Shown: positions 38,450 to 47,934, counted from the first letter of the stretch. The stretch is 64,000 nt of DNA from Fuerstiella sp. (GCA_022447185.1 JAKVAY010000037.1:1-64000); one strand, 5' to 3'. Numbers and translations are program-made. Notes: generated by a model not told the origin, from the sequence alone.

Positions 38450-39808
38450 ATGGAATCGAGCAATAAAATCTTTGACACCTACAGACAGAAGACACAACGA
38501 TCTGTCGACCTGTTTAAGGCAGCGGGTAACGTACTTCCGGGTGGAATTGCACATGACTCGCGATACATTCAACCACACCCTGTCTATATCGATCATGCCG
38601 CCGGTTCACGAAAGTGGGACGTCGACGGCAACGAGTACATCGACTATTTCGGCGGGCATGGAGCACTCCTGCTGGGGCACAATCATGCTGATGTCACAGC
38701 GGCAGTTACAGAACAACTGCAAAAGGGAACGCATTTCGGCACCTGTCACGAACCCGAAGTCCTGTGGGCACGGCAGGTTCAGAAAATGCTGCCGTCTGCT
38801 GAACTCGTTCGTTTCACCAGTTCCGGTACTGAAGCAACGATGCTGGCATTTCGTCTCGCCAGAGCATTTACCGATCGACCAAAGATCCTGCGTTTCAAAG
38901 GACACTTCCACGGGTGGCAGGATCATGCTGCATTCGGTGTGAGCTCCCACTTTGACGGAACCCCAACACCAGGAATTCTACCCGAGTTGAGTCGCGGAAT
39001 TGTCCTTGGGTCAACCGAATCAATTCAGGAAGTCCGGAAGCGTCTGCAGGATCGCGACATCGCTGCCGTTATTTTGGAACCAACCGGGGGCGGTTGGGGT
39101 CGATTTCCGCTGTCGGACCAGTTCGTTCGTGATTTGCGTATCGCCACATCAGAAACAGACACGCTTCTGATCATGGATGAGGTCATCTGTGGTTTCAGGT
39201 GTTCACCGGGTGGTGCACAGGCTGATCTGGGAATCACACCGGATATCACGACGCTTGCCAAAGTCCTTGCGGGCGGCTTCCCCGGTGGAGCTGTGACCGG
39301 GCGACGCGACGTACTTGGACTTCTCGATATGGACTACGGGAAAGACGATGGCCGTGAAAAAGTCCCCCACCAGGGAACGTATAACGCAAATCCCGTGTCT
39401 GCAGCGGCGGGCCTCCGAACGCTGCAGATCATTGAAAAAAGCGACGCCTGTGAACAGGCAAGTGCAGGTGCTGCACGCTTGCGTGCGTCCCTCAACGAAA
39501 TATTTCGTGAAGAAAATATCCCGTGGGTAGCGTACGGAACATACTCGGGTTTTCACATTTGCACTAATCCGGAAGGAATCGATATTCCGCTGAGTGAGTT
39601 CAATGCCCGGATGTCACCCGAGCAAATCAGGAACCAGGATTCCGTCCTCATCGGACTGTTGCGGGTGGCCCTGTTGATCCATGGCATCGACATTGCCAAA
39701 TGGCCTGGCGGTATCGTCTCCGCAGTCCACTCGTCTCAGGACACCGATGAAACAGCAAACGCATTTCGGCAGTCCGTCAAAATGCTCCGTGACAACGGCA
39801 TTGTTTGA
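38450..39808 (+). CDS. HemL-like class III aminotransferase
   Basis: PLP-dependent enzyme of the glutamate-1-semialdehyde aminomutase/class III aminotransferase family, 452 residues. GGxGALLLGHNH, FTSSGTEATMLAFRLAR, FKGHFHGWQDHA, LIMDEVICGFR, and the PLP Lys K271 in TTLAKVLAGGFPGGA. Extra residues compared with HemL (about 430) and the family-specific N-terminal RYIQPHPVYIDHA suggest a paralogue acting on another substrate rather than the heme-pathway enzyme. It starts just after the decayed channel gene. Soluble; substrate unknown. Confidence 0.85.
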   Translation: MESSNKIFDTYRQKTQRSVDLFKAAGNVLPGGIAHDSRYIQPHPVYIDHAAGSRKWDVDGNEYIDYFGGHGALLLGHNHADVTAAVTEQLQKGTHFGTCHEPEVLWARQVQKMLPSAELVRFTSSGTEATMLAFRLARAFTDRPKILRFKGHFHGWQDHAAFGVSSHFDGTPTPGILPELSRGIVLGSTESIQEVRKRLQDRDIAAVILEPTGGGWGRFPLSDQFVRDLRIATSETDTLLIMDEVICGFRCSPGGAQADLGITPDITTLAKVLAGGFPGGAVTGRRDVLGLLDMDYGKDDGREKVPHQGTYNANPVSAAAGLRTLQIIEKSDACEQASAGAARLRASLNEIFREENIPWVAYGTYSGFHICTNPEGIDIPLSEFNARMSPEQIRNQDSVLIGLLRVALLIHGIDIAKWPGGIVSAVHSSQDTDETANAFRQSVKMLRDNGIV

Positions 39809-39877
39809 AAAAAGGGCGAAGGCTTCAACTGCCGGTATCCCGGAACACCAGGACGGCGAACAATTAAGACCCGTCTT

Positions 39878-41608
39878 TCAAACGCCGCTCGCTTCTGAGG
39901 GACCGATGTCAAGATCCTGGCCACGATGAAAATTCTTCCCCATCAGGTATTTGATCTCCAGTTCCACGTCACGAACAAAGACCTCATCACTCAGATCGGG
40001 GTCGCGGCGAGTGAGGGCCACTTCGATACTGTTCTTGCCGTTCCGCGGCCAATGTTTGCGGTCGAGCCGGAAGATGAACCAGTATCCCGATCCGGTCCGA
40101 TAGCGAGGAGCACTCATCCGATACATCTGATTGATTCTGCGAAGCGATGTCTCGGGCAGCAAGACCCCGTTCAAGCGAAAGCTCAGCGAATCAAGTTCTG
40201 TGGTGTTCATAACGCGCAACCGCAGTAAAACGTCGTGCACGCGACCTGCAGCGTCCCATCGGGGCAAGTCATCCGCGATCTCCAGCTTCAGCACAACCGG
40301 CCGGTTCACTTCGAGCTTTGCGGGAAGCTGTCTGGTCAACCCACGGTTATTGAAGCGACCTGCGATGGTGGGGATGTGATAAAATTTGTCTCTACTGGCC
40401 ATGATGTCGGGATGAGGCAATTCACGCAGCTTCTCGTAAAATGAAGCGTCATATGGCCAATTGCCGTGCCACTGAGAAACATAAAGTCCGGCGACGTCAC
40501 GATTCCAGAAATTACACGCCGCGGCACGGATCATTTCGATGGGAGCCTCAGCGAGCCGGTCGGAATCCAGGTGGCTGTCGATGGCAGCATGAATGCGACA
40601 CTGCGAGCCACTGGCCGACTCGATAAGTGTACTGATGTCATCCAGCAGCCATTCTTCGTACACCAGGAAACTCCCGTTCGGATCCATCAACTCAGGTTGC
40701 GCGGGCTTGTGAGCAACGATGACGTCCACGATGCCCCGTTCAATCCATTTCAGCGGATCCAGTCCTCGCGACAGACACGTCTCAATGCTTGACGGAATGC
40801 TGATAACCAGTTCGCGCCGGGAGCCACTGCGTTTCACGGCTTCATGCACCCGCGCAATCCACTCGGTCATGATGTTTCGTCCGGCTGTGACTTCGTCAGG
40901 ATGAAAATAATATGGCCAAAAATTTAATTGCAGCTCAATTCCGTCAACCGGATACTGAGTCAACACTTCATTGATGATGGCAAATCGCTCATCCCGGACC
41001 TCTCGATGTTTGAAATCGGCACAGTTGTAACCGGGGAAGTCCTGATCGACATTGCCGCCGCCGATGTCCAGCCGTTTATTGTCGAGACGGAAGTTTGAAC
41101 TGCGAATGTCGTAACCTCCTCCTCCACGCACTCCGCTCTCAAGCTGTACCAAAAGCGTGGGGTACAACAGCATGTCTTTTTCGTGGGCCCGCTCACAGAT
41201 AATCCGTAACGGATCATGTCCCTGATCGATCAGACCTTTGGCGTTTTGATAAGTACGTCGGAAGATCTGGTGCGTCCAGACATCCACGTTGTGACCCCAC
41301 AACTCACCAGCCTTCGTATCGTGCATCATTGTCCGTCCGTCACCCAGACAAAACATCAAGGCTTCAACGGGCGTACCTGCCAATTCGTCAACGGCCGCCT
41401 CACATTCCTCTTTTTGCATCGGTGGTTCGTACATGTAGAACAACGGATGACGACCGTCGTGGTAAAACATGATCCGTGGCGGCAAATCGATTGTCGGATC
41501 CTGATCGGGATCGTTGTCTGCGTCACCAGCGCTTGAACCGGTTTCACTAACGATCCCGGCACCAAGAGCGCCTTTCATGAAGTCTCTTCGGCTGTCTAGC
41601 TGCGTCAT
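39878..41608 (-). CDS. Tat-exported protein, possible TIM-barrel hydrolase
   Basis: 576 residues with a twin-arginine signal (SRRDFMKGALGAG) followed by an Asp-rich linker. The central region contains PPRIMFYHDGRHPLFY, RAHEKDMLLYPTLL, DGIELQLNFWPYYFHPDEV and, later, a beta-rich domain (LPAKLEVNRPVVLKLEIADDL). The order of alternating strands and helices with acidic loops recalls sugar-acting TIM barrels, but no catalytic pair is assigned. It was not matched to a named family with certainty. Likely periplasmic. It converges on the aminotransferase gene with about 70 bases between stops. Confidence 0.65.
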   Translation of the reverse strand: MTQLDSRRDFMKGALGAGIVSETGSSAGDADNDPDQDPTIDLPPRIMFYHDGRHPLFYMYEPPMQKEECEAAVDELAGTPVEALMFCLGDGRTMMHDTKAGELWGHNVDVWTHQIFRRTYQNAKGLIDQGHDPLRIICERAHEKDMLLYPTLLVQLESGVRGGGGYDIRSSNFRLDNKRLDIGGGNVDQDFPGYNCADFKHREVRDERFAIINEVLTQYPVDGIELQLNFWPYYFHPDEVTAGRNIMTEWIARVHEAVKRSGSRRELVISIPSSIETCLSRGLDPLKWIERGIVDVIVAHKPAQPELMDPNGSFLVYEEWLLDDISTLIESASGSQCRIHAAIDSHLDSDRLAEAPIEMIRAAACNFWNRDVAGLYVSQWHGNWPYDASFYEKLRELPHPDIMASRDKFYHIPTIAGRFNNRGLTRQLPAKLEVNRPVVLKLEIADDLPRWDAAGRVHDVLLRLRVMNTTELDSLSFRLNGVLLPETSLRRINQMYRMSAPRYRTGSGYWFIFRLDRKHWPRNGKNSIEVALTRRDPDLSDEVFVRDVELEIKYLMGKNFHRGQDLDIGPSEASGV

Positions 41609-41681
41609 CGATCTGGCTTCCCATCAGTCAGGTTTGGTCGGGCAAATTTTGTTGTCCAGACATGATTCAAATGTGTTGCAG

Positions 41682-42419
41682 TCAGTCAATTTTTACCCAG
41701 CTGGCAAAGTATTCCGGTGACCACTTCCGGGCGAGAGAGATCGTCCTTTGCGCATACATGCCGTGGGGCAGAGACTCCTCACCTTCGATCCAGGCTTCTG
41801 CAGCGTCCAGTGTCGGCAACTCGATGATCCAGGCCCGGTGCCAGTCGTTCTGCGGCGTGAAAAGCTGGAATGCTTCCAAACGCATCAACCCGTGTTTGCG
41901 GGAAATACTCTGCATGAGCTCCACGTGTTGCGCATCACCTCGATCTTCCGCTGAAAGTGATTCTGCACCGGGTCGGTACCGGGCAAACATCAGTACAACG
42001 ATACTGTCCCTGTCCGTCCACAACTCGGGAATGTTGCAGGGATCGGCAGCCAGAGGAACAATCGGAGGCGCGGGCCGTGTCACCCACGCCGCAAACACGT
42101 CGGGCTGCAACTGCCGCGAGAAGTAGTACTCGTAGTAGCCGTAACGCCCATAGGGTGGGGCCATCTCCGCCTGAATCCACTGCTCGGCACCTTTCATCGT
42201 GGGGAACTCAATCAGCCAGAAACGCTGCCAGTCGTTCTGCGGTCCGATGAGCCGAAATCCTTCCATGCGACTCAGTTCATACTGCCGGGCTACCGCCAGC
42301 ATGAGATTGACATGAGTTTGAGAGAACTCTCGCTGATCTGAATCGGATAACGCATTCCATGAGGGCAGTCGTCCGCCCTTGAAAAGAACAACAATACTGT
42401 CAGTGTCACCGGCTGGCAT
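41682..42419 (-). CDS. Internally duplicated dimeric-barrel-like protein
   Basis: About 245 residues built from two clearly repeated halves: DTDSIVVLFKGG ... GPQNDWQRFWLIEFPT ... QPDVFAAWV and DRDSIVVLMFARY ... TPQNDWHRAWIIELPT ... SPEYFASWV. Each half has the length and the strand-helix pattern of a dimeric alpha/beta-barrel (YCII-like) unit, so the protein may form a barrel within one chain. No signal peptide from ATG 42419. No known function; no adjacent operon partner. The repeat is seen directly; the fold is inference. Confidence 0.7.
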   Translation of the reverse strand: MPAGDTDSIVVLFKGGRLPSWNALSDSDQREFSQTHVNLMLAVARQYELSRMEGFRLIGPQNDWQRFWLIEFPTMKGAEQWIQAEMAPPYGRYGYYEYYFSRQLQPDVFAAWVTRPAPPIVPLAADPCNIPELWTDRDSIVVLMFARYRPGAESLSAEDRGDAQHVELMQSISRKHGLMRLEAFQLFTPQNDWHRAWIIELPTLDAAEAWIEGEESLPHGMYAQRTISLARKWSPEYFASWVKID

Positions 42420-42795
42420 GTGTTTTTGTTCTGCACTGGCTGATAGATGGATAGTTAACTGCCACAACGTTCAATGCTTCATCGCTGAAACTCGGGAGAA
42501 AGAGTCAGCGTGCGGTCTGATGAACACTCAGGCGTTTCTGTCACCACAGGACGGTTGTGTGCACGAACTCCTGATGACCTGAGAATCCGCAGTCGCGAAA
42601 TGGACCGTTCCCGATAATCTACAGAATCGCTCGCGAACCTGTTCCTGGTGACCTTCCGGCACAACGTTGCAAAGCCAATTGAAGTCATCCCCGTCCATTC
42701 ATGCTGTTGGATATTGTGGACATTTGCAATTACGGCGTAACTATAGTGGGTTGTTCCGTAGCGATTTCACAGCGAACGAGACCGGAGACACACAG
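42420..42795. promoter_or_regulatory. Divergent region upstream of the amidohydrolase
   Basis: 376 bases between divergent genes. Should hold both promoters; nothing specific recognised. An open frame from 42667 leads into the amidohydrolase but its N-terminus is not exported-protein-like. Confidence 0.3.
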
Positions 42796-44103
42796 ATGTA
42801 CCTGAGAATTTTCGCGAGCATCCTTCTTATTGCCGGATTCCACGTCAACACGTTTGCTGAAACGATCATTCACGCAGGTCGCCTCATCAATGGCCATGAT
42901 GCTGTGGTCCATGAGAAAATGTCAGTCCGGATTAACCAGGGGCGTATTGTCGCAATCGAGTCGGGTTACACCCGGCCAAAACCAGCAGACACGCTGATTG
43001 AGCTGCATCATTCCACCGTGATGCCTGGATGGATGGACATGCACACGCACCTTATGTCTCAGCACCATAAGAAAGTTTACTCCGACCGATTCTTCATGAA
43101 CCACGCGGACTACGTGCTCCGATCGACGATCTACGCCAAACGAACATTAATGGCCGGATTCACAACCGTACGGGACGTTGGCGACAATGGAATCAATTCG
43201 GTTTCGCTGCGCAAAGCAATCGATCAGGGCTGGATTATCGGCCCGCGTATCTTTACGTCCGGTAAGTCGCTGGCGACAACAGGGGGTCATGCCGATCCGA
43301 CCAATGGTCTGAAGGGAGATTTCCGGAGTGATGCCGGACCGGTCGATGGAGTTGTGAACGGACCCGATGACGTGCGCAAAGCCGTCCGCCAGCGTTACAA
43401 GGATGGAGCCGACCTGATCAAACTCACCGCCACCGGTGGCGTCCTGAGTCTGGCGGGCAATGGCAGGAATCCGCAATTCACCGATGAGGAACTGGAAGCG
43501 GTCGTCAGTACTGCCAAAGACTACGACATGACGGTTGCCGTCCATGCACACGGCGCTGAAGGCATGAAACGAGCTGTTCTGGCGGGGGTTGATTCGATCG
43601 AACATGGAACATTCATGACCGACGAGGTGATGGATTTGATGAAGGAACGAGGAACGTACCTCGTCCCCACGATTTCAGCGGGAGTCTGGGTTGCAGAGAA
43701 GTCACTGGAAGACGATTACTTCCCGGACATCGTTCGTCCCAAAGCCGCCTCGATCGGTCCGGTGGCGCGCCACAATTTTGCGAGGGCATACGCGGCAGGC
43801 GTAAAAATCGCTTTTGGAACGGATTCGGGAGTCTCTGTTCATGGCGAGAACGCACGTGAATTCGAACTCATGGTCGAAGGCGGGATGCCGCCGATGAAAG
43901 CAATCCAGTCAGCCACCCTCGAAGCGGCACGTCTTCTAAAAATCGATGATCGCCTCGGAACGCTGGAAGCAAACAAAATTGCCGACCTGGTGGCTGTGGA
44001 GGGTAATCCTGTACAGGACATTACCGTAACACGGGACGTCGTCTTCGTTATGAAAGACGGTGTGGTCTATAAAAACGTATCAACCACAAGAGACACGCAA
44101 TAA
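42796..44103 (+). CDS. Exported metal-dependent amidohydrolase
   Basis: About 435 residues with a signal peptide ([20 protein letters not shown]). Amidohydrolase motifs in order: metal-site H-x-H in MDMHTHLMS, the candidate carbamylated Lys in [10 protein letters not shown], His ligands in VHAHG and SIEHGTFM, and the final Asp in AFGTDSG. Resembles the imidazolonepropionase-like/prolidase branch used for peptide-bond or cyclic amide hydrolysis; substrate unknown. GGAGA lies about 8 bases upstream of ATG 42796. It immediately precedes the nucleotidyl cyclase gene by 114 bases on the same strand. Confidence 0.9.
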   Translation: MYLRIFASILLIAGFHVNTFAETIIHAGRLINGHDAVVHEKMSVRINQGRIVAIESGYTRPKPADTLIELHHSTVMPGWMDMHTHLMSQHHKKVYSDRFFMNHADYVLRSTIYAKRTLMAGFTTVRDVGDNGINSVSLRKAIDQGWIIGPRIFTSGKSLATTGGHADPTNGLKGDFRSDAGPVDGVVNGPDDVRKAVRQRYKDGADLIKLTATGGVLSLAGNGRNPQFTDEELEAVVSTAKDYDMTVAVHAHGAEGMKRAVLAGVDSIEHGTFMTDEVMDLMKERGTYLVPTISAGVWVAEKSLEDDYFPDIVRPKAASIGPVARHNFARAYAAGVKIAFGTDSGVSVHGENAREFELMVEGGMPPMKAIQSATLEAARLLKIDDRLGTLEANKIADLVAVEGNPVQDITVTRDVVFVMKDGVVYKNVSTTRDTQ

Positions 44104-44205
44104 ACAGCGATTGCAGTCAGCCCGTCACGAATTCGTGAAAAACCAGGAGAACAATCGTTATCGGCGGTCTGACAGCAGCGTTAAGTTGCTGGTCATTTCG
44201 TCTTC

Positions 44206-44212
44206 AGGAGGT
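44206..44212 (+). promoter_or_regulatory. Strong Shine-Dalgarno AGGAGGT before a TTG start
   Basis: AGGAGGT, a full match to the anti-SD core, lies 5 bases upstream of the TTG at 44218. Most genes in this window have weak or unclear sites, so this one stands out and supports TTG as the start of the cyclase-like gene. Confidence 0.7.
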
Positions 44213-44217
44213 CCGAA

Positions 44218-45567
44218 TTGGCTTCATTTCCAGGATCCAGATTGTATCCTGGTGAGCAACTGCCTGACGATTGCCAAATTCTCACCGGAACACAAAAAGG
44301 CGTATGCAAAATGTCTGTCGTCCGTGGACTGAATGCCTCCTTCAGTCATGAAGACAATGGCATGGCGCTCAAAGACATGAAAGCGTGCCAGAGCGTCGCA
44401 AAACAGCTCAACACTGTGATCATGTTTCGCAGCACCGGGCCGTGGTCACTGCGCTGGATCGAGAAGGGCTATCCAACGAAGAACTTCCACGCGAAAGGCA
44501 AGAGCTCCGATTGGGGCCCTCAGGCGGGCTTCGTTCCCCATGAAGGCAAGTACAGCAAGGTGGGACACGACAACGAAAAAGCCCGGAAAGGCACGGTTAA
44601 GAACAATGGCGGCTTGAGTCACGGCTTCATCAACAAAGTTCAGCTTGAGTTGAGCGAGGAAGAGCTGAGGATCCAGTTGATAAGATCAGCGAAGAAACGC
44701 ACCGCCTTAACGGCAATGGAACCGATTCCAGGCAGTCAGGACCACATCCTGCGAGCTGCCCGCACCGGGGACAATAAGCTGTTTGTCTTCTACGCAAAAA
44801 AACACAAGTCGAAGTATCAAATCTTCGAAATCAACACGAAGAAGCCTCGATCGTCTGCATTAATGTTGGGGCGAAAGGCGGCATACGGTGATCGCACGCC
44901 GCTCTATGTCATGAGCTCGGCGGAGTCCGCCGCACAGAACAAACCCATGACAGGCGATTACGATTTGATGGCGGTGTGCCCGACGTGGGGCAACTACGGC
45001 AGTCGCAGCGTGAAACACCTTAAACGCGCAGGGCTTAAGTTCACCCCCGATGGCAGGAAAAAATTCACCCAGCCTGGTCTGCACTTCAAGGCTGGCGTCA
45101 ACATGGACAAACCCCTCGACATGAGGCTGAACACCGGACTGCCGTCCTACAAAAATCGCAATACCACCTTCAGCGGTTTAAGCCACGGCACTGCGTGGGA
45201 CGAGCATGAGGACATGGGTAATGTGACGCCACGCATCCTTCAGTGCGTCCAGCGTCTGAACTCGGCAATGCTCGCTAACGGCACTTCAGGAGCGTTTCGC
45301 CGCGTTCATCACAACGCAGAATCACACCGCAATCATCTGTTCGGTGCAATCACCGGTAACGAGATGGTGGAAGGCGAAGGCCTGCCGGTGACCGGCTTTC
45401 ACCCCGCCCCCATCGCTGGTTTCGATAGCGTGGTCACGATCACCACCTTCAGCGACTTCAAGGCCTATGTCCAAGAGGTCCATGCAGCGGGATTCTATGT
45501 CCCCAAGAACTGGACTTGGAACCTGTCCATCCGCAACCGGCCAGGGTATATCGGAAGAGCAGTGTAG
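44218..45567 (+). CDS. ExoY/CyaA/edema-factor-like nucleotidyl cyclase domain protein
   Basis: 449 residues that resemble the catalytic domain of the class II adenylyl cyclase toxins (anthrax edema factor, Bordetella CyaA, Pseudomonas ExoY). Aligned from memory: IMFR (R71), then GYPTKNFHAKGKSSDWGPQ with K88, K93 and K95, the metal-binding D247-Y-D249 in TGDYDLMAV, EHEDMGNVTPRILQ (about 330-343) and a His/Asn-rich loop RRVHHNAESHRN (361-372). K93 sits where edema factor and CyaA have His, and where ExoY has Lys, so it is more like ExoY. No signal peptide, membrane segment, repeats or toxin translocation domain. About 36 Lys in 449 residues. Start is a TTG behind AGGAGGT. Neighbours do not look like immunity, secretion or regulator genes. 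Product (cAMP, cGMP, cUMP or none) cannot be read. Confidence 0.85.
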   Translation: MASFPGSRLYPGEQLPDDCQILTGTQKGVCKMSVVRGLNASFSHEDNGMALKDMKACQSVAKQLNTVIMFRSTGPWSLRWIEKGYPTKNFHAKGKSSDWGPQAGFVPHEGKYSKVGHDNEKARKGTVKNNGGLSHGFINKVQLELSEEELRIQLIRSAKKRTALTAMEPIPGSQDHILRAARTGDNKLFVFYAKKHKSKYQIFEINTKKPRSSALMLGRKAAYGDRTPLYVMSSAESAAQNKPMTGDYDLMAVCPTWGNYGSRSVKHLKRAGLKFTPDGRKKFTQPGLHFKAGVNMDKPLDMRLNTGLPSYKNRNTTFSGLSHGTAWDEHEDMGNVTPRILQCVQRLNSAMLANGTSGAFRRVHHNAESHRNHLFGAITGNEMVEGEGLPVTGFHPAPIAGFDSVVTITTFSDFKAYVQEVHAAGFYVPKNWTWNLSIRNRPGYIGRAV

Positions 45568-46155
45568 GGTCTGAATGGCCATGTCACGTTGGCTGATTCG
45601 ACGCGTGCCCGGTGATGAGGGCAAGCCCCAGGTGATGGATCAATTTCTCCACGACCCCGTGAGAATCGAGGAGGGTTGAAGGGTGCAGCGGCGGGCCAGC
45701 TCAAATTCCTCCTGAAGGCGGGACTACGAACTGCGACATAGCGCTGTGGAACTGGTCCTCGCATTCGTGGATCCCAGGCAGGATTCCTGATCACCCTGCG
45801 TTTCAGTCAAGAACTCCAGGTCCCTTCATACCACTTCCTGTGGACATCCATACGAAGATTCGAATCTTCACGGATTTCTTCAGAATGGGCTGCCGAGTCA
45901 TTCACAACGGGACGCACGAATAACTTCGTGTACGATGAATGAAGCATGGCAGGTCCGGCCAATCAGGTGACCACGCAGTTTTCTTCGCCCGGTTTGTCAA
46001 TTTGCCATGTCGACATCGGCAGTCTCCGCTTCACGGAATTGCCTGATTTTGCTAAACCACCGAAAGTCAGGACGTTGGTCAATTCGCTTCCGGCGTCAAT
46101 CTGAAACGTTTTCCCTGCACCTGATCGGCTAATCAACAGGGAGATTGACCGCACA
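45568..46155. other. Spacer downstream of the cyclase gene
   Basis: 588 bases without a convincing gene. It contains a perfect palindrome at 45854-45869 and a small hairpin CACGAA/TTCGTG at 45915-45930. Open frames on both strands are short and without recognisable motifs. No insertion-sequence ends or target-site duplication was seen. Confidence 0.35.
45854..45869. repeat. 16-bp perfect palindrome
   Basis: GAAGATTCGAATCTTC, self-complementary without a loop, in the spacer after the cyclase gene. It could be an operator for a dimeric regulator, but no regulator gene is adjacent and no second copy was noticed. Confidence 0.4.
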
Positions 46156-47934
46156 ATGAATGTCGTACTCGGATTCGTGTTCCTGCTGTGCCTGCTCCTG
46201 CTCGTGATGATCTTTGGCGAGCAGTTGAGTATTTTTGGCGGTTTTTATGGCCGCTGGTTTGGCGCCCTGTCAGAGTTCATTGCGGATCTGTGGAACAGCC
46301 TGTGCGAGGGAATTGATCGCGTCTGGTGCTTTGTCCTGAAACATCTCTGGTGGGTTCTGGCAGTCGGTTCGGGTAGTGCCGGAGTTCTGATCATCGCGTG
46401 GATGTTGTTTGGAGGAATTGCAGATCACGCGGCCGCCAATCTGGCTCAACGCTCCGGACGATTGAATGCGGGGGGCACCCTCGACGGCCCGACAGAACTT
46501 CAACCATCGGCCGAATCAGCAAGTTTCTCACATCCTCACAGAACTCTTCCGGCCTCTCATGTGGTGTATCAGGAGCCGTCGAATCGTCCGCTGGACGTCG
46601 ACTGGAATCTGGGTCAGGACCTGGTGTCTGGCCGCGAAACCGGAACTCCTGGCAGGTCCGGCTCCGATGACGCAATCCCGTCTCCGAGCGACATTCGAGA
46701 ACGAGATTACCTGAGGAGGGGGTTTCAGACTCTCGACGACCTGACGAATCGGGATTCGGGACCTCTCTCCGAAGATCACAGTGACCTGGAGACTCTCGAA
46801 CCTGAAAGACGGATTGTTCCTCGCCGGCGCACACCACTGTTTTCCCGTCACAAACAGGAAAAAGAAGATAGCGACCTCGACGACGACTCCATCGTGGAAA
46901 TTGCCGGAATCGTCACAACATCCGGAACACTGAAAAACGAAATTGCGTCGGCGCTCCGTCAACTCAGATTCACGCGTCAGGATGACTGGAAACGACGCGA
47001 GCAGCTTCCCGACCGAAGCATTGACTTTTTAAACCTGGCAACCGAATTATTTTCCGTACACGAGGCCACCGCTGACGAACTGGACTCCGTCAAATCACGT
47101 GTACGCATCGTGCCTGGTATTGAAGTTGGTGCGAGCGACCTGTACATCGAAAAGAGTATGGCTGCCGCTGAAGGTGGGAATTCGTTCGAGATTGAAATCC
47201 GTGTCACGAATCAGTCTCAGCAGCCAATGAGCGGCCTGCTGATCTACGAACGGCTTCCCTATCAGCTGAAACCCGTTTCCATCGGACAACGGGGCGTGTA
47301 CCGTGATTCAACAGTGACCTGGGTCGTTGACGACCTCTTGCCGCTGAAGCAAAAAATCCTGCGAGTACGTGTGAGGTCAGAGTCCGGTCGCTCGTTCACC
47401 CCTCCACATACCGTCATTTCTGCAGTGGCGGCGGTTGCATCTGAGGTTGTCGTCGGATCAGAGCGGCCAACCGACTATCTGAGAGACCGACCAGATGTAC
47501 GGCTCACTGTGGGCGACTTCCTGCAGGTGGCTCGGTTGTCCGACAATGTTGAGATTCCGTTTCAGCTGAGTAATGTCGGCTCACAAACAGCAGCCGAGGT
47601 ATTTCTGCGCATTGATTTGCCGCGTGGGCTGTTCCATCGCGACATCACAGACGCTGATGTCGATCGGAGGGTTTCTTTGGTCGTGCGCGATCTCGAGCCA
47701 AATACCAGTCGCGTTAAGATGCTTAAGGTGCGCGTCGCGGAAGTCGGAGAGCATCTCGCTGTCGTTGAATTCTTAGTCAGTGGCTGCGAACCGGAGTTCA
47801 CAACATTCAGAATTCGGGTGCGGGACGATGCTGAAAACGACACTAAGAAACAGCAGCCGTTTTTGCCGGAAACCAGCGAACCACGGCGAACTCGCCGGCG
47901 CCCAGCCGGTGAGTTGAACCAAGCAACACAATGA
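46156..47934 (+). CDS. Membrane-anchored protein with DUF11-like repeats
   Basis: 592 residues. N-terminal hydrophobic segments (VLGFVFLLCLLLLVMIFG and a second near residues 65-85) anchor the protein. A long Ser/Asp/Arg-rich, low-complexity linker follows to about residue 320. Two beta-sandwich units of the DUF11/CARDB type come next: LYIEKSMAAAEGGNSFEIEIRVTNQ, and VEIPFQLSNVGSQTAAEVFLRIDLPRG. Such repeats occur in planctomycete surface proteins. Ends in a basic tail (EPRRTRRRPAGE). Probably an envelope structural protein; exact role unknown. It precedes the DUF1549 gene on the same strand by 137 bases. Confidence 0.7.
   Translation: MNVVLGFVFLLCLLLLVMIFGEQLSIFGGFYGRWFGALSEFIADLWNSLCEGIDRVWCFVLKHLWWVLAVGSGSAGVLIIAWMLFGGIADHAAANLAQRSGRLNAGGTLDGPTELQPSAESASFSHPHRTLPASHVVYQEPSNRPLDVDWNLGQDLVSGRETGTPGRSGSDDAIPSPSDIRERDYLRRGFQTLDDLTNRDSGPLSEDHSDLETLEPERRIVPRRRTPLFSRHKQEKEDSDLDDDSIVEIAGIVTTSGTLKNEIASALRQLRFTRQDDWKRREQLPDRSIDFLNLATELFSVHEATADELDSVKSRVRIVPGIEVGASDLYIEKSMAAAEGGNSFEIEIRVTNQSQQPMSGLLIYERLPYQLKPVSIGQRGVYRDSTVTWVVDDLLPLKQKILRVRVRSESGRSFTPPHTVISAVAAVASEVVVGSERPTDYLRDRPDVRLTVGDFLQVARLSDNVEIPFQLSNVGSQTAAEVFLRIDLPRGLFHRDITDADVDRRVSLVVRDLEPNTSRVKMLKVRVAEVGEHLAVVEFLVSGCEPEFTTFRIRVRDDAENDTKKQQPFLPETSEPRRTRRRPAGELNQATQ

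Noticed and set aside
38450-39808. Calling the HemL-like aminotransferase the heme-pathway glutamate-1-semialdehyde aminomutase
   Set aside because: Its length and N-terminus diverge from HemL, and hemE/hemG lie on the opposite strand in another unit, so a paralogue with a different substrate is more likely.
44218-45567. A type III secretion or Tat/Sec signal on the cyclase-like protein
   Set aside because: The N-terminus is short, mixed in character, and has no hydrophobic core or twin Arg, so no export route could be supported.
45588-45640. A GATTCGACGCG string that resembles the start of tmRNA
   Set aside because: The flanking GGGG start, the acceptor-stem partner and the 3' end are missing, so it is not tmRNA.
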